DNA of 64,000 nucleotides from positions 22,217,936 to 22,281,935 of the forward strand of contig NC_049982.1 in assembly GCF_000003815.2 (NCBI RefSeq). Reading direction: 5' to 3'. Under the pieces are notes generated by a model, which saw nothing but the letters and a program-made list of their open reading frames with translations, was not told the origin of the DNA and ran no database searches. This document shows, one piece after another, positions 38,936 through 52,300 of the stretch. Source of the stretch: Branchiostoma floridae (taxonomy: Eukaryota; Chordata; Leptocardii; Amphioxiformes; Branchiostomatidae). Position 1 is the first letter of the stretch. Every line of letters starts with the position of its first letter. Both the position numbers and the translations under genes were made by a program.

Positions 38936-39408
38936 TTGGTGGAAATGCTCCAGGCTTTTGCATGATTAGAATACCTTCATTTCCATTCATGTACGCGCGT
39001 GTAATACTGCTGTCTCCTATTGTATGAATCCATAGAAGTTAAGCATAGCAAGGCCGCTAGATGGCGCAGATTCACGGCAAAAAAGAGCATGTAAGCCATG
39101 CTGTACGGTATGTACGTAGCCACTTAAAATGTTGTATGGATGACATTCGCATGCAATGTCTGTTACTTAAGCAATTTTTATATAAAACATTTAACTGTAT
39201 ATAGAATATATACAGTACATTACTATTTTCTTTGAGTAACCTTTTTTGGGGTTAATTCAGTGTTCATTGACAATCAGGACAAGAAATAGATTGGAGTGGT
39301 ATGATGTTTGTAAGTATAATTCTATATTTTTGAAATTGTGAGAATAAATTTGCTATTTTCTTATGTTACATAGCTACGCAATACTAACGCATACCCAACA
39401 TGTTAACA

Positions 39409-39885
39409 GTGTGCTGTCCGTGGTACAGATGCAAGCTTTCGAGAAGTGTGCTGTCCAGGAAACACTCGCCTATCAGAAACAGTGTGCTGTCTATAGTGAT
39501 GAAGCTAGCTTCTCAGAAACTGTGTGCTGTCCATGGTACTGAAGCAAGCTTTTCAGAAACAGCATGCTGTCCAGGAAACAGCAGTCTGTCAGAAACTGTG
39601 TGCTGTTCATGGTACTGAAGCAAGTTTCTCAGAAACAGCATGCTGTCCAGGAAACAGCAGTCTGCCAGAAACTGTGTGCTGTCCATGGTACTGAAGTAAG
39701 CTTTTCAGAAACAGCATGCTGTCCAGGAAACACCAGCTTGTCAGAAACAATGTGCTGTTCATGGTACTGAAGGTAGGCTCTCAGAAGCAGCATGCTGTCC
39801 AGAAAACAGCAGCTTGTCAGAAACGTGCTGTCCATGGTACTGAAGCAAGCCTACAAGAAACAGTGTGCTGTCCATGGTACTGAAT
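39409..39885. repeat. 76-bp minisatellite with two-part unit
   Basis: GTGTGCTGT(C/T)CATGGTACTGAAG starts recur at 39522, 39598, 39674 and 39750, exactly 76 bp apart, with more diverged copies from 39409 and to 39885. Each 76-bp unit is two related halves (CTGTCCATGG... and CTGTCCAGGAAAC...) of about 38 bp. Both strands are open because the unit lacks stops. The array sits just past the candidate ABLIM poly(A) site. Confidence 0.94.
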
Positions 39886-39951
39886 ACGATACAACTGATA
39901 GCCAATAGATACACAAAGGAGTCAAGCACTAGTGTTGAGTTGGAAGCATTG

Positions 39952-39957
39952 TTTATT
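39952..39957 (-). terminator. Candidate polyadenylation signal AATAAA
   Basis: AATAAA on the minus strand, followed within 40 bases by a TGTGTAT-type downstream element. It fits as the distal poly(A) signal of ABLIM. Confidence 0.35.
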
Positions 39958-42900
39958 GGCCTTACATTGAAATGGAGCAATACAAGGGAACAGGGGTCTT
40001 ACCAGTCAGTAAGTTTCACTTGTTCAGTCTTTGAAAGGTAAATATATGAACGGCTATGCAACAAAGTCTTACGACCACACACACTGCTAGTAGGGCATGT
40101 TGTTTTTTGTCTTCTGATCAACAATGCATTATAAACGTGAATCTTCAGTGTGCATGCGAATTGCCTTGTAATTAGTAAAACTACAACAATACCTTTTTAA
40201 AACATATAATTGCGATATCATTTAAATATAAAACAACACATAATAATTGGCATTATTTGATCACACTGTATTTTCACATTGCAGCAAGCCAAAGCAAAAA
40301 CCTAGATTTTGAAAAAAAACACATAAAAATTGACTGTCTCCATGTTAGCTACAGCCAACACTCGTCTTGACTTCCCCAGGACCTCACCAACTCAACTATC
40401 TGTCCAGACACAGTAAATGACATATGACATTGTTATGTGAGGTGAGAATAATTGCATTGGACACAAGTTAAAAAAGATTGATATTTCTGCTATGAAGATA
40501 TGACCATGGTGCATAGCAGATAGCTATAAGGCAGGCTATGCTGTGATGTTTATGACTGAAGAGGTTTGACATCAAGGTACAGTCAGCTCTTCTAACAGAG
40601 AAGTACATGGGATCAAGACATGGAGGGGGGAGGGGGGCTTATGATTTACAAGGGAGGACAAGTTGGAAGGCATGCAGGTCTACAAACATCTACATTTGAT
40701 GTTCGGTCTGGCTCTGTACTTGTAAAGTAGCAACAGGTTTTTGCCCACAGCGACAACTATTCTTATTTCATATGACAACCACAAATACCATGTGGAAAAA
40801 AAATGTTACAAATAGTTTTGTAATCCTTTCCTATCTATGTCCAAAAGTCATAAAGTCAAGACTCAAGCTTCAGTTCATTTCATTTCATTCATCTGGTGAC
40901 GCTATAAAGTCCCACCAGATGACTCAAGCTTACTCTGCATTAAAATATAAAAATCAACTGAAAATTGACTGCGGAAGTTAAAATACCGATTTTGAACTTC
41001 TGAGTCTGCGAGTCAAAAACTGTCCTTGCCTTATAGTGTCTGTTTTTTTGTCTGCACAGAAATGTGCTTTTTTATTTTTTTGTTGCTATTTTGACACGTC
41101 CCTTTTTATGTCTCCTCCCTCCTTCTTTCCTGCCCTGCCCACAACCCTTATAACACTAACGAACCAGTAAGTGTACTAGGACCTAGAGAGGTGCAAACAA
41201 TCCTCCAATGTCCCACCATTGCCTGGGTACAAGTTGTTCCTAAGAGAAATCAGTCAGTTTTTTTTCTGAAGTCTGATCCAGTTTCACAATTATAGGCCAC
41301 CTCAATAAACCTGTAGCTACATGTCACGTTGTTCTATAAGGGTTTCCATAATTGGTTCTCCTTTGTATATCCTGTATTCATAAATAAGCATAGCATAATA
41401 AGTTTCCTTTTGTATTGTGTGGAGTAGCTGCTGATATTCGTCAATATCTAGAGATAGGGACACTGCGACAACCTTACCCTATATCCTTCACTCTCACCAT
41501 GTTTTTCTGTAGAACTTTGACCAAGGTAAGACTACTTTTTCCACTATTGAAATGAATCCCTTTCAATGCAGGAATATAAATTTCAATGGGAACTGCAGAT
41601 AAAGTTCTCTGAAGTAAATGTTATACAACTAAAAAGATGACATTTTCATTGTAAAAAAAAAGGATCTTCAAACAGAATATGCCAAGTTTTGATAAAGAAT
41701 TTAGCCTTTAGACACATAGGCAAGTTCTGATCAGATTTTACAGATCCCTTAACCCTCATATACACATAGTAAGGACAAATTTTCCCACTAGTTTGTACTG
41801 CTAAGGATTATAGCACTGAGAAGGTTAAAAAGGGTTGACCTATAAAAGACTGACAGCAGGAGCTAACCTTTCTTACCTACTCCTCGGTGGTAACTTAAGG
41901 ACGAGTTTTACAATGTACAACACGATCCATAGTTTAATTACATGAGATAATAACTGTCATGTTCACCATCAGTCTACCAGGCCCAATCTCACATATTTGC
42001 TATTACTTCACTGAAAACGTAGCAAAATAAACATTAAAGTTCAAACATGTATTTAACATGTATTGCAAATACCTTGAGGCCCTATGTTTGTGTATCTGTG
42101 TTATAATATAGTAAATGCTAACAATGGTGGGGCAAGTGTTTCCCTATTGGCTGAGGGTCTAATGGTATCATAACATATTCTGCTTACATGTTGAACTACT
42201 TTTCAAAGAAAAGTTAAAGTAATATTTTTAAACAAGAGGTAGCAATGCTTTTGACACTTAGGACTGGTTAGATTAACAGAGAGCAAATTTAGGCAGACTC
42301 TGCTTTCTCTAGAATTATTGTATATACGTAATATATATTATCAACATACAACTGACACACTTGTAAGTCGTATCATTAATGTAACAGCACCTGTTAAACA
42401 AATGCAAATGATCTTAATGATTATATATAATTTGATTACACATATTACACACATATATAATTATATATGACTATACATTGCCATCATCAATAATAACAGA
42501 AATGCTAGAAATGTAAAAATAAGTTTGACACAAGTTGACTAAAATAGGCTCTATCCTTTCATGCTACAACTGATGTTCTTATTTGGCCTTCACTGAGAAG
42601 TTCCATTTTCATACATAATACTAAAGTGTTTTCTGATGTCATCCTTGTTTTGATGACTATCACAATGACAGAGGGAAATGACAGTGAATGTAACAACTAT
42701 TTTTACATAGCTGACATTCCAGATGTTGTAGGTCTAACAATCTCGAGCTATTAGTTTTTATGTCTTAGTGATCCTTCACTTCTTGTTACTTCTACTCCAT
42801 CATTGTATTTTGGATCATTTCAAATGTTGCAGAATAGCATTCCTGTAAAAACACATAGACTAAATCAACAAGTTTACCAGTGAAATGATCTGTGCTAATA

Positions 42901-43228
42901 ACATATTAACATGACACTGTCCCTTGAATTTGTTGCCTGTGTATACCTACACAAGCTTGCACACTACACTTATCTCACACTGCATTCAGCACGATTCTGT
43001 CTGCTTCATTGAACTCCTCTAATCAAAGCACTACCATCTAAATGCCCACTTTTCCTTCAACTTTTCATAGAAAGATTGAGCTTAGAACCACATCTGTTTT
43101 CTAAATACTGGTGGTGTTTTTTGTTCTTTTGAGGCAGATACCTAACAGCTGAGATGAACACAATGCTGGTGGTAGTATAATCCTGTCTACAAGTGAAACA
43201 CACAAAGGAGTGCGTGGGAAAGTCTGTG
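39952..43228 (-). other. Probable long 3' UTR of ABLIM
   Basis: Below the ABLIM stop lie 3.3 kb of AT-rich, CpG-poor DNA with no coding potential. The strand-correct AATAAA at 39952-39957 has a T/G-rich stretch 20-40 bases past it. Another AATAAA sits at 41071-41076. A minisatellite begins almost at once past the first site. The extent is inferred; a shorter UTR is possible. Confidence 0.4.
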
Positions 43229-43342
43229 TCAAAATAGATGAGCACGTTTCTTCAGCTCTGTTCTCCTCCATGCTGCCAGCCTGCTGAACTCATCTCTGGA
43301 CATGTGGAACACTGCGTCAAAATCTGCGTCTGACATGTGATT
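43229..43342 (-). CDS. ABLIM: ABLIM terminal coding exon: villin headpiece core and stop
   Basis: 114 nt including the TGA at 43229-43231. ATTTCAG acceptor, phase 0. It encodes the headpiece subdomain NHMSDADFDAVFHMSRDEFS then RLAAWRRTELKKRAHLF-stop. Visible headpiece landmarks are the three core phenylalanines (DFDAVF...EF), the exposed Trp, the basic actin-binding cluster after it (RR, KKR) and the invariant C-terminal Leu-Phe. The headpiece binds F-actin. Confidence 0.97.
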   Translation of the reverse strand, partial: NHMSDADFDAVFHMSRDEFSRLAAWRRTELKKRAHLF

Positions 43343-46300
43343 CTGAAATACAAAAAATAATACAGAAATACTGTAAATGCAGAAATGTTCGCGTGTGGTT
43401 TTATATTTGCGGTTTCCGTGGTGGCAACTTCACCGCGAGCTTAAAACCACCGCGAAAATTTTTCCCTAATAGTTTTTGACTACAGTCGATGGTGCTACCG
43501 CGAACTTAAAAGCACAGCTCTAAGATAATTCTAGTGTAACCTGAACATGTATAAAACGTGATCAGACTATTCTCATTTTTGGTGACATAATCAGGACAAT
43601 CTCACCTCTAGCTTGGATCTGTCCACATCTGGGGGAAGTTTATAGTTTGTTGTCAGTAGCTCCACCACTGGGTATATCTGCAAAGTATAGCAATCAGCAA
43701 AACATGTTAGTTTGATGCACTGAGTCTCATTCTTTCACTACCTGCATTCAGTACCTGTTTTTGTTACCTACTAAGGCAGTTAAGTTTATATTTCAAATTC
43801 AAGTTCCAGTGTAAGACCTACAGATCAGAGGGTGTAAGCATAACACTAAGCAGAGGTATAGTATCAACTGCTTGAAGAGTTTCTTAATATTAATTTGTAA
43901 ATTTGTAAATTGCAGACTGGTAAGTTTCTTCATTTTAGTCATTATTTCTTTATTAAATACCCATACGGCATTGGACAGATAAAAATAATTCCCAAGCACT
44001 GGCTAATAGAAATGTCAGATATATACAGCTTACACAAGATAAATTTCATAGGATTAGATTCAAAATAAGTTCTCTTCATAAAAGCATCTACTGGGTATCT
44101 AGGAAAGCATCTAGCAAAAGTTATTCTACCCAGTGGATATTAATTCTTCAGTTTTATCCTCAAACAGGCCCAAAACTAACATAATGTAGTCTTACCAATG
44201 TCAGTTATATAAATTGTGTATCTTATTCTTATTACTGGTGTTCCAAACATCTTCTTAGAACCTGTTTAACATAGCTTGGGCCTGTTGAGGATCTGTATTT
44301 GACACATAGACTAAGTTATATAATACTGGACATTATGGCTACATTGTGTTAAGTTGTAAGATGACTACTGCATATGTACATGTACTAAGTTATTTAGCCT
44401 GGTCCATAGGAATGGTATTGGCAGAACAGCCACCACCCGAGGACCCTGTCTAAGCTACGTGTGTGTCAGACCTGTCTTCCCTGATCTATAAAGTCTACAC
44501 AGGCTATAGAAAATGCTACTGTTTGGAATGTTCTATTTGCTTTTAAGGGAAGACAGGTCTGGTAGAGGATTAAAAGGTACATTTTGTATGTCTACTCACT
44601 ACTGTGTGCAGACTACACTCCTGTCATCACCAACATCAGGTCTCAAGGTCAACAAACAAGTTTAGACAGAGCGAAGTCACCCTTACAGAAAGATCTGTAG
44701 ACCACTCAAACCCATACATCTCATAAGTGTGTTCAACATTTTAGATGTTCAAATGAGTTGCCTGTTGATATAGTAGTGACATTCCAAGACAAAACACTTT
44801 AAAACATTTCAAACACTTTTTTTTAAGATTTGGAAGGATTTAGTTTCTGCATGACTCCAAGGATGCGGGATGACCATGAAACCTTGAGTGGAGGATGTGA
44901 GGGGTGGGGAGCTGAAGTGAGAAGTTTGTGGCAAATGTGAGGGTGGTGGGGGTGTAGGATGTAAGGGATGGGGGGCATGTAGGGGCATGTGGCAGAGGAC
45001 TTGAGCAGGGCCAAGGGATGGTGGAGGACAGACGAGTGTGGGGCATGCTGGTCAGCTCACCTTGGGTGGGCCCATGTCTGGAAGTGACTGACCTTTACTT
45101 CTCTGCAGTGACCCCAAATCACTGCCCGACACCTCCCGTGAGCGCACAGGTGAGCTGGAGTACTGACAACACAGGACAGGGGAACAAAGGAAGATGTCAG
45201 CACTTTCACTCAGGAACAAACAAACAACTTTCACCCAAGAGTAAAGAAAGATGTTAGCACTTTCACTCAAGAACAAGGAAAGGTAAGAACAGTTTTACAG
45301 CATGATTCATATTACATCATATTGCATATTACATCATATTGCATATTACAAGCAATGTGGACTTTAGATGTGCTACTTTCTAGCAGTTGCTTAACCATCA
45401 GCCTGCTAAGGTACCAGTTGGGTATCAAAATTTAGATTGGGTACTGGGTCAGGCAGCAGGGAAAGGGTTATATGCATCCTGTTTTATTCTTCCTTGCTGA
45501 AATCCACAACTGGCAAGGCTAGGAAATATTGACTACAGGCAGAAAAGCAGGCAAAATCATCACCATGAAGGCAACAACTGTTACAGTAACAGTACTTACT
45601 GCTGAGCTCCGGTCCAAGCTCGACTCTGTAGCAACAAAAGGAAATTAGGAATAACTATTGACTCTGTGATAGGCAGTAAAACGGTTATATATGGTACATA
45701 ATAATGTATGCAAATTTCAGTAATCACAAAAGGGTCAGGTGCATCTTTTTCTTATACCTTGTACTGTATTGATGGTACTTATAAACTTGTCATTTCCCTT
45801 TGTGCATGAATTTTGCAATGATGTAATACTATGTAACAACAATTTCTTATCTAGTCAAAACAATGCGAACTGAAGAAGTTAATGATGGTCTGCTTCAGTC
45901 TTTTATGTCCCTTTGAAAACCCATTCTCAAAGCCCCACACACCAATACATAAATAACCCATTCGCATACATAGTAGCCTGATATCCAAAGATATCATAGC
46001 TGCCAAGTCGCTTCATCCTCTCTGACACAAGTAGAACTATTTGTGTGAGAGGATGAAGAGCTAGATTTTGCTGCTATAATACGTTGGCCACCAGGGTACT
46101 CCACATAGCCTTGTCTGCATCCTATACAATACACCATGGGGAGGTTCTGCTAAACCAGGCTGAGGTTTGCACTTTTGTGGCATAGCCTCAAACCAGCTGT
46201 CAGACAATCAGAGAATCGGCTTTCCCTTAAGAAAATATTTTTAGCGACTCTCTGATTTGTAACAGCCAGGTTGGAGGTCACATCCATAAAAGTGGAAACA

Positions 46301-49300
46301 TCAGCACGGTTTAGCAGAGGCTCCCCAAGATACAATTTTGTATATTGTATAAGCTGCAAGCAGGGCTTTGCTGGAGACTGTGAGTGCTTATGGTTTAAAT
46401 TCTATAAATAATACAGCTTGATTATAAAAAGCTTGAGCAGCCCTACCTGATGATTTACTGTGCAGTGCCCCAGGAGCCTCATTGTCCCAGTATGGCCCAG
46501 ACAGGCCCTGAAAAATACAGGGAAAACCTATCAACACACACGACAGCCCTGACACACCAGACTTTGGGTGGGAGACAAACCATGCAGTTAGTACCTGTGG
46601 GTGCCTTCTTGTGGCTGTTATAGAAATCCCTGGGTGAACATTCATGAGATCTCAGACTTTGGCAAATAAGAATTATCTCTATGACCAATTTCAACATGGA
46701 GTTAAATTTCAAAATTACTTATTGGACATTTTCATTCTTAAATTTTTTTTGCATCTAGTGGCAACCACAGTAAGCTGTTATTGCCCATACATTTACAATG
46801 CACTCAAACTGAATTGAACAATACCATAGTCATGTAAAATGTGTACACAGAATCCCATGTGTTGTATTTGTATAGCCAGGTTAGTGTCGGTGATCTAGAA
46901 CGTCTTTATGAAGTGATTTCTTAGCCAGGGAACCCTTGAAGAAGCAGTGGTGGTCAGAGTTAGCGTCACACAGAATGCCCCCATTAGTGTGCAGGGTTAG
47001 TGCTCATCCACGACAAACCAAGGTTAGGTTAGGGGCTTTTTGAGGAAAATAAAACAGTAAAGGTTACATTTGTCAGGCCATTCTCCGTAGTATGAGGCTT
47101 CTTTTGGAGCGAAATGAACGTGGTGGAGGTGTAGGTAGCCTCAAAATCAGGCAAATCAGGGCTGCTACCATGATCAGCACCTCGCTGGAAAGGTCACAGA
47201 AAAACTCTGAGCCATGCAGTCTCTATAGGAACAGTTACACTACAGCACACTATAGACTCTAACACTTACATAACAGCTATGGGAAGTCTCTATATGCTGT
47301 CTAGTGTCTATGTACTATAAGACAATAACATAAAACAGTTTACATTTAATGAAAAAAAACAAGGATGCTATGTAGGATGACATTGGAAATGCAGGAGACA
47401 TGCCTTCTCTACTTAGAACTTAAAACGGGATAAACTTTGGTGGGGCAAACACTAAGGCTTCCTTGCCAATAGATAGCAATCCCTGAGCAACTGATGAGCG
47501 ATCAAAATTGGATTTGTGTTACTCTTCACTCTTAAATTGGAATATGACGCACAACATTTAAGTATGACTTAAAACATAACAATACATCCAAAATGTAAAA
47601 AACTCGTTGACAACCTGTTGCTCAGTGATCGCAGTCTCCAGTGGAGAGGGGATGTAAAAGATCTACTTTATTAATAGGATATGTTTTAGGAATCTTTTCA
47701 TTTCTAAAGATTCTACTCATGGCTTCTTTGATATTTTGATGAGGCTTGTTAGCTAAGCTCTAGTCTTGGCATACTGCTGAAGCCTGATCATGTAAGTGAA
47801 TGGAGTCAATACATTAATCAGCACTGATGTGGGACTTGTGGTCAGTAGCAGAATGAAAGCTTAACAGCTTTGGGGAAACATTCCTTCAACAAATAATGAG
47901 GTTTTCAGCTGGCAACAGGGCTGAGCTAAAACATATCAACCTTGCTCTCAACATGTCTATAGACTGATTCCATATAGTCTTGCCCACCTCATTTACAATG
48001 CAAAATAAAAACGTAAGGATATATCATAATAGGAGATCTGCAGCCACTTTCTCATTGGTCAAACAGCTGATTGCCATGCAATAATTGATCAAACTAAATC
48101 GTCATGGACAGTCAGGATCAGTTAGCCTGGGTACCATCCTATTTCTACCGGGGCTCCGTACACTCGCTTCCCTAAAGTGGTAGCGAGTGTAAGGAGCCCC
48201 GGTAGAATACGGATGATACTCAGGCTAAGGATCAGTCTATTGACAGGCAATTTTTTAACACAATCATCATCTTGCAAGAACTTCTCAAAACTATATTTAC
48301 ACCAACACTGGGCATTTGGTACATTGTGTGGGTGCATTTGATACAACAACACTTATTATTTTCCCTTTCTTAACTGTCAAATTTGGTCTCTCTTCTTTTG
48401 AAAGAAAAAAACTGTTCTGCTTCCTCTAAAACCAATGGTGCAATAAATGAGACAGGACAGTTTTGCATGGTTACATCCACAATTTATTGCCATTTCTTAC
48501 ATGATGGTATTGTCTAGCACTAAGAACAGCTGTGTTGTATTTCAAACATTGAACTTTATGTAATTGTATATGTAAGGGATGATGCACACATGAGGTACAC
48601 AGACTTCAACCTTTCTAGAAATTTCTCCTTCCATCTAAATACCGAGCAACTGAGTTGCATCCAACAACCAGCGCTTTCCTCTTACGTACTAGATCATGAT
48701 ACTTGTGAACCACCACTGTTGTCTGCCTTTCAGAGTTGTTATCAGTGTGTATACAGTAACCAAATTCCCCTGTAATGTTGGACAATAACCCACCATGTAA
48801 AGACAACTGTAAACTCCAGTTCTCCATAAATCGGCTCCATGCTCCAACTTGACCAGCAATACTCATAAAGTTTGTCTGTTTCAACCTGTGTTTATCCCTA
48901 CTTTGTTGACTCTTGGCATTATTTTCAACATCATCTCTCTCTAGTCACCGTCTATCAGATTCTGTCTATAATCACTGCCAAGTTCACATGTATGACAATG
49001 ATCGTTGTGAATACATACAATGTGTGCATTCAACAAATCAGGACATAGTTCGTTTTAATTTGCTTTGAGGAAACCTATATTTTGATACATCTGCAATCCT
49101 ACAACAACAATTACATCTATCAGTAGCATGCGGCAACTATCTATGGCCTTGTTGCCTATGCTAGAACTAGATAACATAATGCTGCTGCTCAAGACTGGGA
49201 CCTCAGGTGACGCCAGAAGACGGAAGATGAAGTGTTGTCCGGTGGTTTTGTTGGTAGGAGCAAGACAGATGTTCTTGCCTTAGATTCTGAAGATCTGGAA

Positions 49301-52300
49301 GGAGTGAAAGAAGACTTGCTTTGAATGACACTTATCCCCTAGTACATGTACACTGTATGAAGCTGCAATGCAACATCAAGTTAGCCTGGAATCCTGCCTT
49401 GTTAGCTTTGGTCCAACAATCACAGGACTCCAGGACAACATTACATCTAAAGCTATGTTAATAAATAACCAAAACAATGTAGTAGACATCTTGGGGTAGA
49501 AGCAATAAAGGGAGAATGAAAGGTGGTGACAGTAACAGGAAGTCTACATCTGAAGTCAGAGTCTTTAACCTTTAGCATGCTGAGGGTGCAGCAAATAATG
49601 CAACAATAATGGCTACACTGCTTATATTGAGCTTTACAAAAAATGACACGTCAGTTAAGCATGGCAGCATTCCACTATGGGATTAAATGTCCATGGATTG
49701 ACTAATGCTGCACGAAGCAACAAGATATTTGTGTTGGGCTTACCTACCTAAAGGCACTATGAATATTATCATGAGTGCTATATTGTAGACTAGCATATAT
49801 TAACATTTAAGTTTCTGAAAACATGATAATATATGTGTCGTACATGTATATACATATTATATCATTACTTGTTTGAAATTTCAAAAGTCAGTTACAGAAT
49901 TTCAAATGTTTAAAATCAGATTTTGCTGACTCCTACATTTCATTTTGTCCACCCAAAATATTCTCTATATATGTACATAGATTGTTAAGGTACTGTGCAC
50001 CTATTACCCAAAATGAATTGAGCCCTAGGTCATCCAGGTGTTAACAATTGTGCTGAACAACATAGACAGAAACAGGGCCACACAGCTGACAGTAACAGGG
50101 ACACAAGCCTTGCTCATCAACATGGATGTAGGAAAAAATGCAAACAAATCAAAAAGGAAAAACTTCAAAATGCAAAATAAGTAGATGGGTAACAAAAGCA
50201 AAGATGTGAATGAAAAAGAAGCAGAGAATGGGAGAATGTTCCAGAGAGAAATGTATGGTTGGTGTGTTTTCTGACCTGTAGTCCTGTGAATGCATGGGAC
50301 CAGTCATACTTCCAATAACATTGCACTACATCTAGAAATGATTTACGTGTTCTGCCAGCCTGCAGCAAAACACACCAAAACCAGCAGTCAGCACCCAAGT
50401 CTGTGCAAGGCCTGTGGCTGACCATTACTGACAACTACTCATCAACATCTCCACACAATCCACACTGTTTAGTTCCACATGGGAGGGGAAACAAAAACAT
50501 GTCTAAAGTCCTCCTACCATCGGCTCAGGATCATTTTGATCCCCGGGCATAGCTCCCTGAAACAGGAGCAGGTGTCAGTTTGAAATTTTTGAGAATAGTT
50601 TTATCATCAGATTGGTAAATCACTGGACAGCAGAGTTCTTTGCACACAACTTGGAATTAACATCTTATAGCCAATACCCTCAGTGATCATTTGTCACCTT
50701 CCTTAGGGCAATACCGTGAGCTACAGATAGGTGGCGCTTCTGTACTTTGAAGAATGTGGTTCTAAATGAACAGAGTTTATTCTGTATAATCAAGGAGCTT
50801 TTATCAGCTCCTTGGTATAATGCAGCAACACCTAGCTGAAGTGAGAAGTAGAACCAGACAGTACTGCCACAAGGAAGGTGACAGATGATCACCAAAACAT
50901 CAGCTAGGCAATGACACATTGGTTGTGTAGAAAGAACTTTATCCATTTGCCTCAGTCATTCTCAATCCATGAGTATTATCAGAGTCATGACAAAACAGTG
51001 TGTGGAAGGAGAACAACAGTATGAGTTTTCTGAATCTTCTTTGATGGCTGAAACTTATTGCAACTTACCAAACAACATTTTGCTCAGTATATCTACAAAA
51101 ATACAGCATGCATTCATATTGACTGTTCCAATGACACAATCTGGGCAATGACCCTACTATAAACATTATTACTAGGCAATACTCTCATTCAGTTTTATCT
51201 TGTTGCATACAGGTTATATCTAAATCCACTTTTTCACGTAGTGATCGATAGTCATACAGACTAACAGTAACGGGGATAAATGTACTCTTTGAGTGTTAAG
51301 AGTAAACAACATACTTAAGACCTATCCTATGGAAATTCAAATAGTAGTAACTTAAAGTTGTATGGAAATGGCAATTGCTATTGTCAGTTGTCAGTCAGAG
51401 TCAACCACAAGCTGTGATGGTTAGAAATGCATGTGATATAAAGAGAATGAGATGGGAAGGAGCATGGAGACTATAGGGCACAGGTAAAACTTACACAGAA
51501 AGCAGAGGAAATGGGAAAAAGTGACAATATAGCCTTCTTACAGTATAAACTCAGCACCATTCTTGTATGTAACATGGCTAGCTGCTTAAAATTACAACTT
51601 AACTGATGATAAATCTTTCAAGTTAGAGTGTAGCAAGAATACTGCACAAACCTGTCCCATCATGCACCTGGAGCTAAACAGGACTGAAAACTATGTTGGA
51701 ACTTATGGTTTCTTTAGTTTATAACAACCCAATATTGATGCAACACTGATGATCTTTGATAGTGAGACACATTCTAACATGCATGTTGCTCAGTCCAGAC
51801 ATGGCATGCTGGCTTCTATTATAATGATATTTTGGACTAAACCATCTAACATTGAACCTGATCTTTTATGATGAGGAATCAGGCCAGGAAGGACTCGGTT
51901 GACAGAGAATGTAGGTCAATGAAGGCATCCAGGTAATAAGATGTGAAAATGGTCAAATGTTTCAGATAGTATCCACCATCTTTTGCCAGTGTCACTGACA
52001 AAAGATAGTGGCTATGGCTACTATATCTGAAACGTCTAACAGATTCCCGAATCATATTATCCAGTTGTTTGAGTAACTGCTTTTTGGAGAGTGAATGAAC
52101 TTTATCAAAGTTTATGGTTGACATTCTCTTTTCAACATAAACTGCTTGCAACAATTTGTCCAAGTCCATCCTCCAATGGATACCATAACCAATGGCCGGG
52201 CATCACCAAGTACTGCATGACTTTGATACTGACTGCTACTTTCTTTTGGTCAGATGATTCCCACATGTCCATGTTACAACATGTTGCAGTGCATGATGGG

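Larger units (their letters stand above)
30901..39408. other. Intergenic region between Slit 5' end and ABLIM 3' end
   Basis: No exon recognised on either strand. The lower part (30.9-34.0 kb) is moderately CpG-rich and may be Slit upstream regulatory DNA. The region holds a TG/TTTG tract, a CCAA tract, a nested foldback at 37859-38029, a CA microsatellite and a 40-bp direct repeat. Confidence 0.5.
46508..50517. other. ABLIM intron, 4.0 kb
   Basis: No further exon was joined here, although a short in-phase exon could have been missed. It holds foldbacks at 48122-48228 and 49385-49434. An 89-codon frame on the minus strand at 48615-48884 has no family signature or usable splice sites. Confidence 0.5.

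Noticed and set aside
39400-39980. Ser/Cys-rich repeating frames such as SETACCPG
   Set aside because: The 76-bp minisatellite shifts frame each unit (76 is not divisible by three); no flanking exons.
48615-48884. 89-codon minus-strand frame in an ABLIM intron
   Set aside because: Plausible residues but no recognised family, and inclusion as an ABLIM exon would break the confirmed frame.
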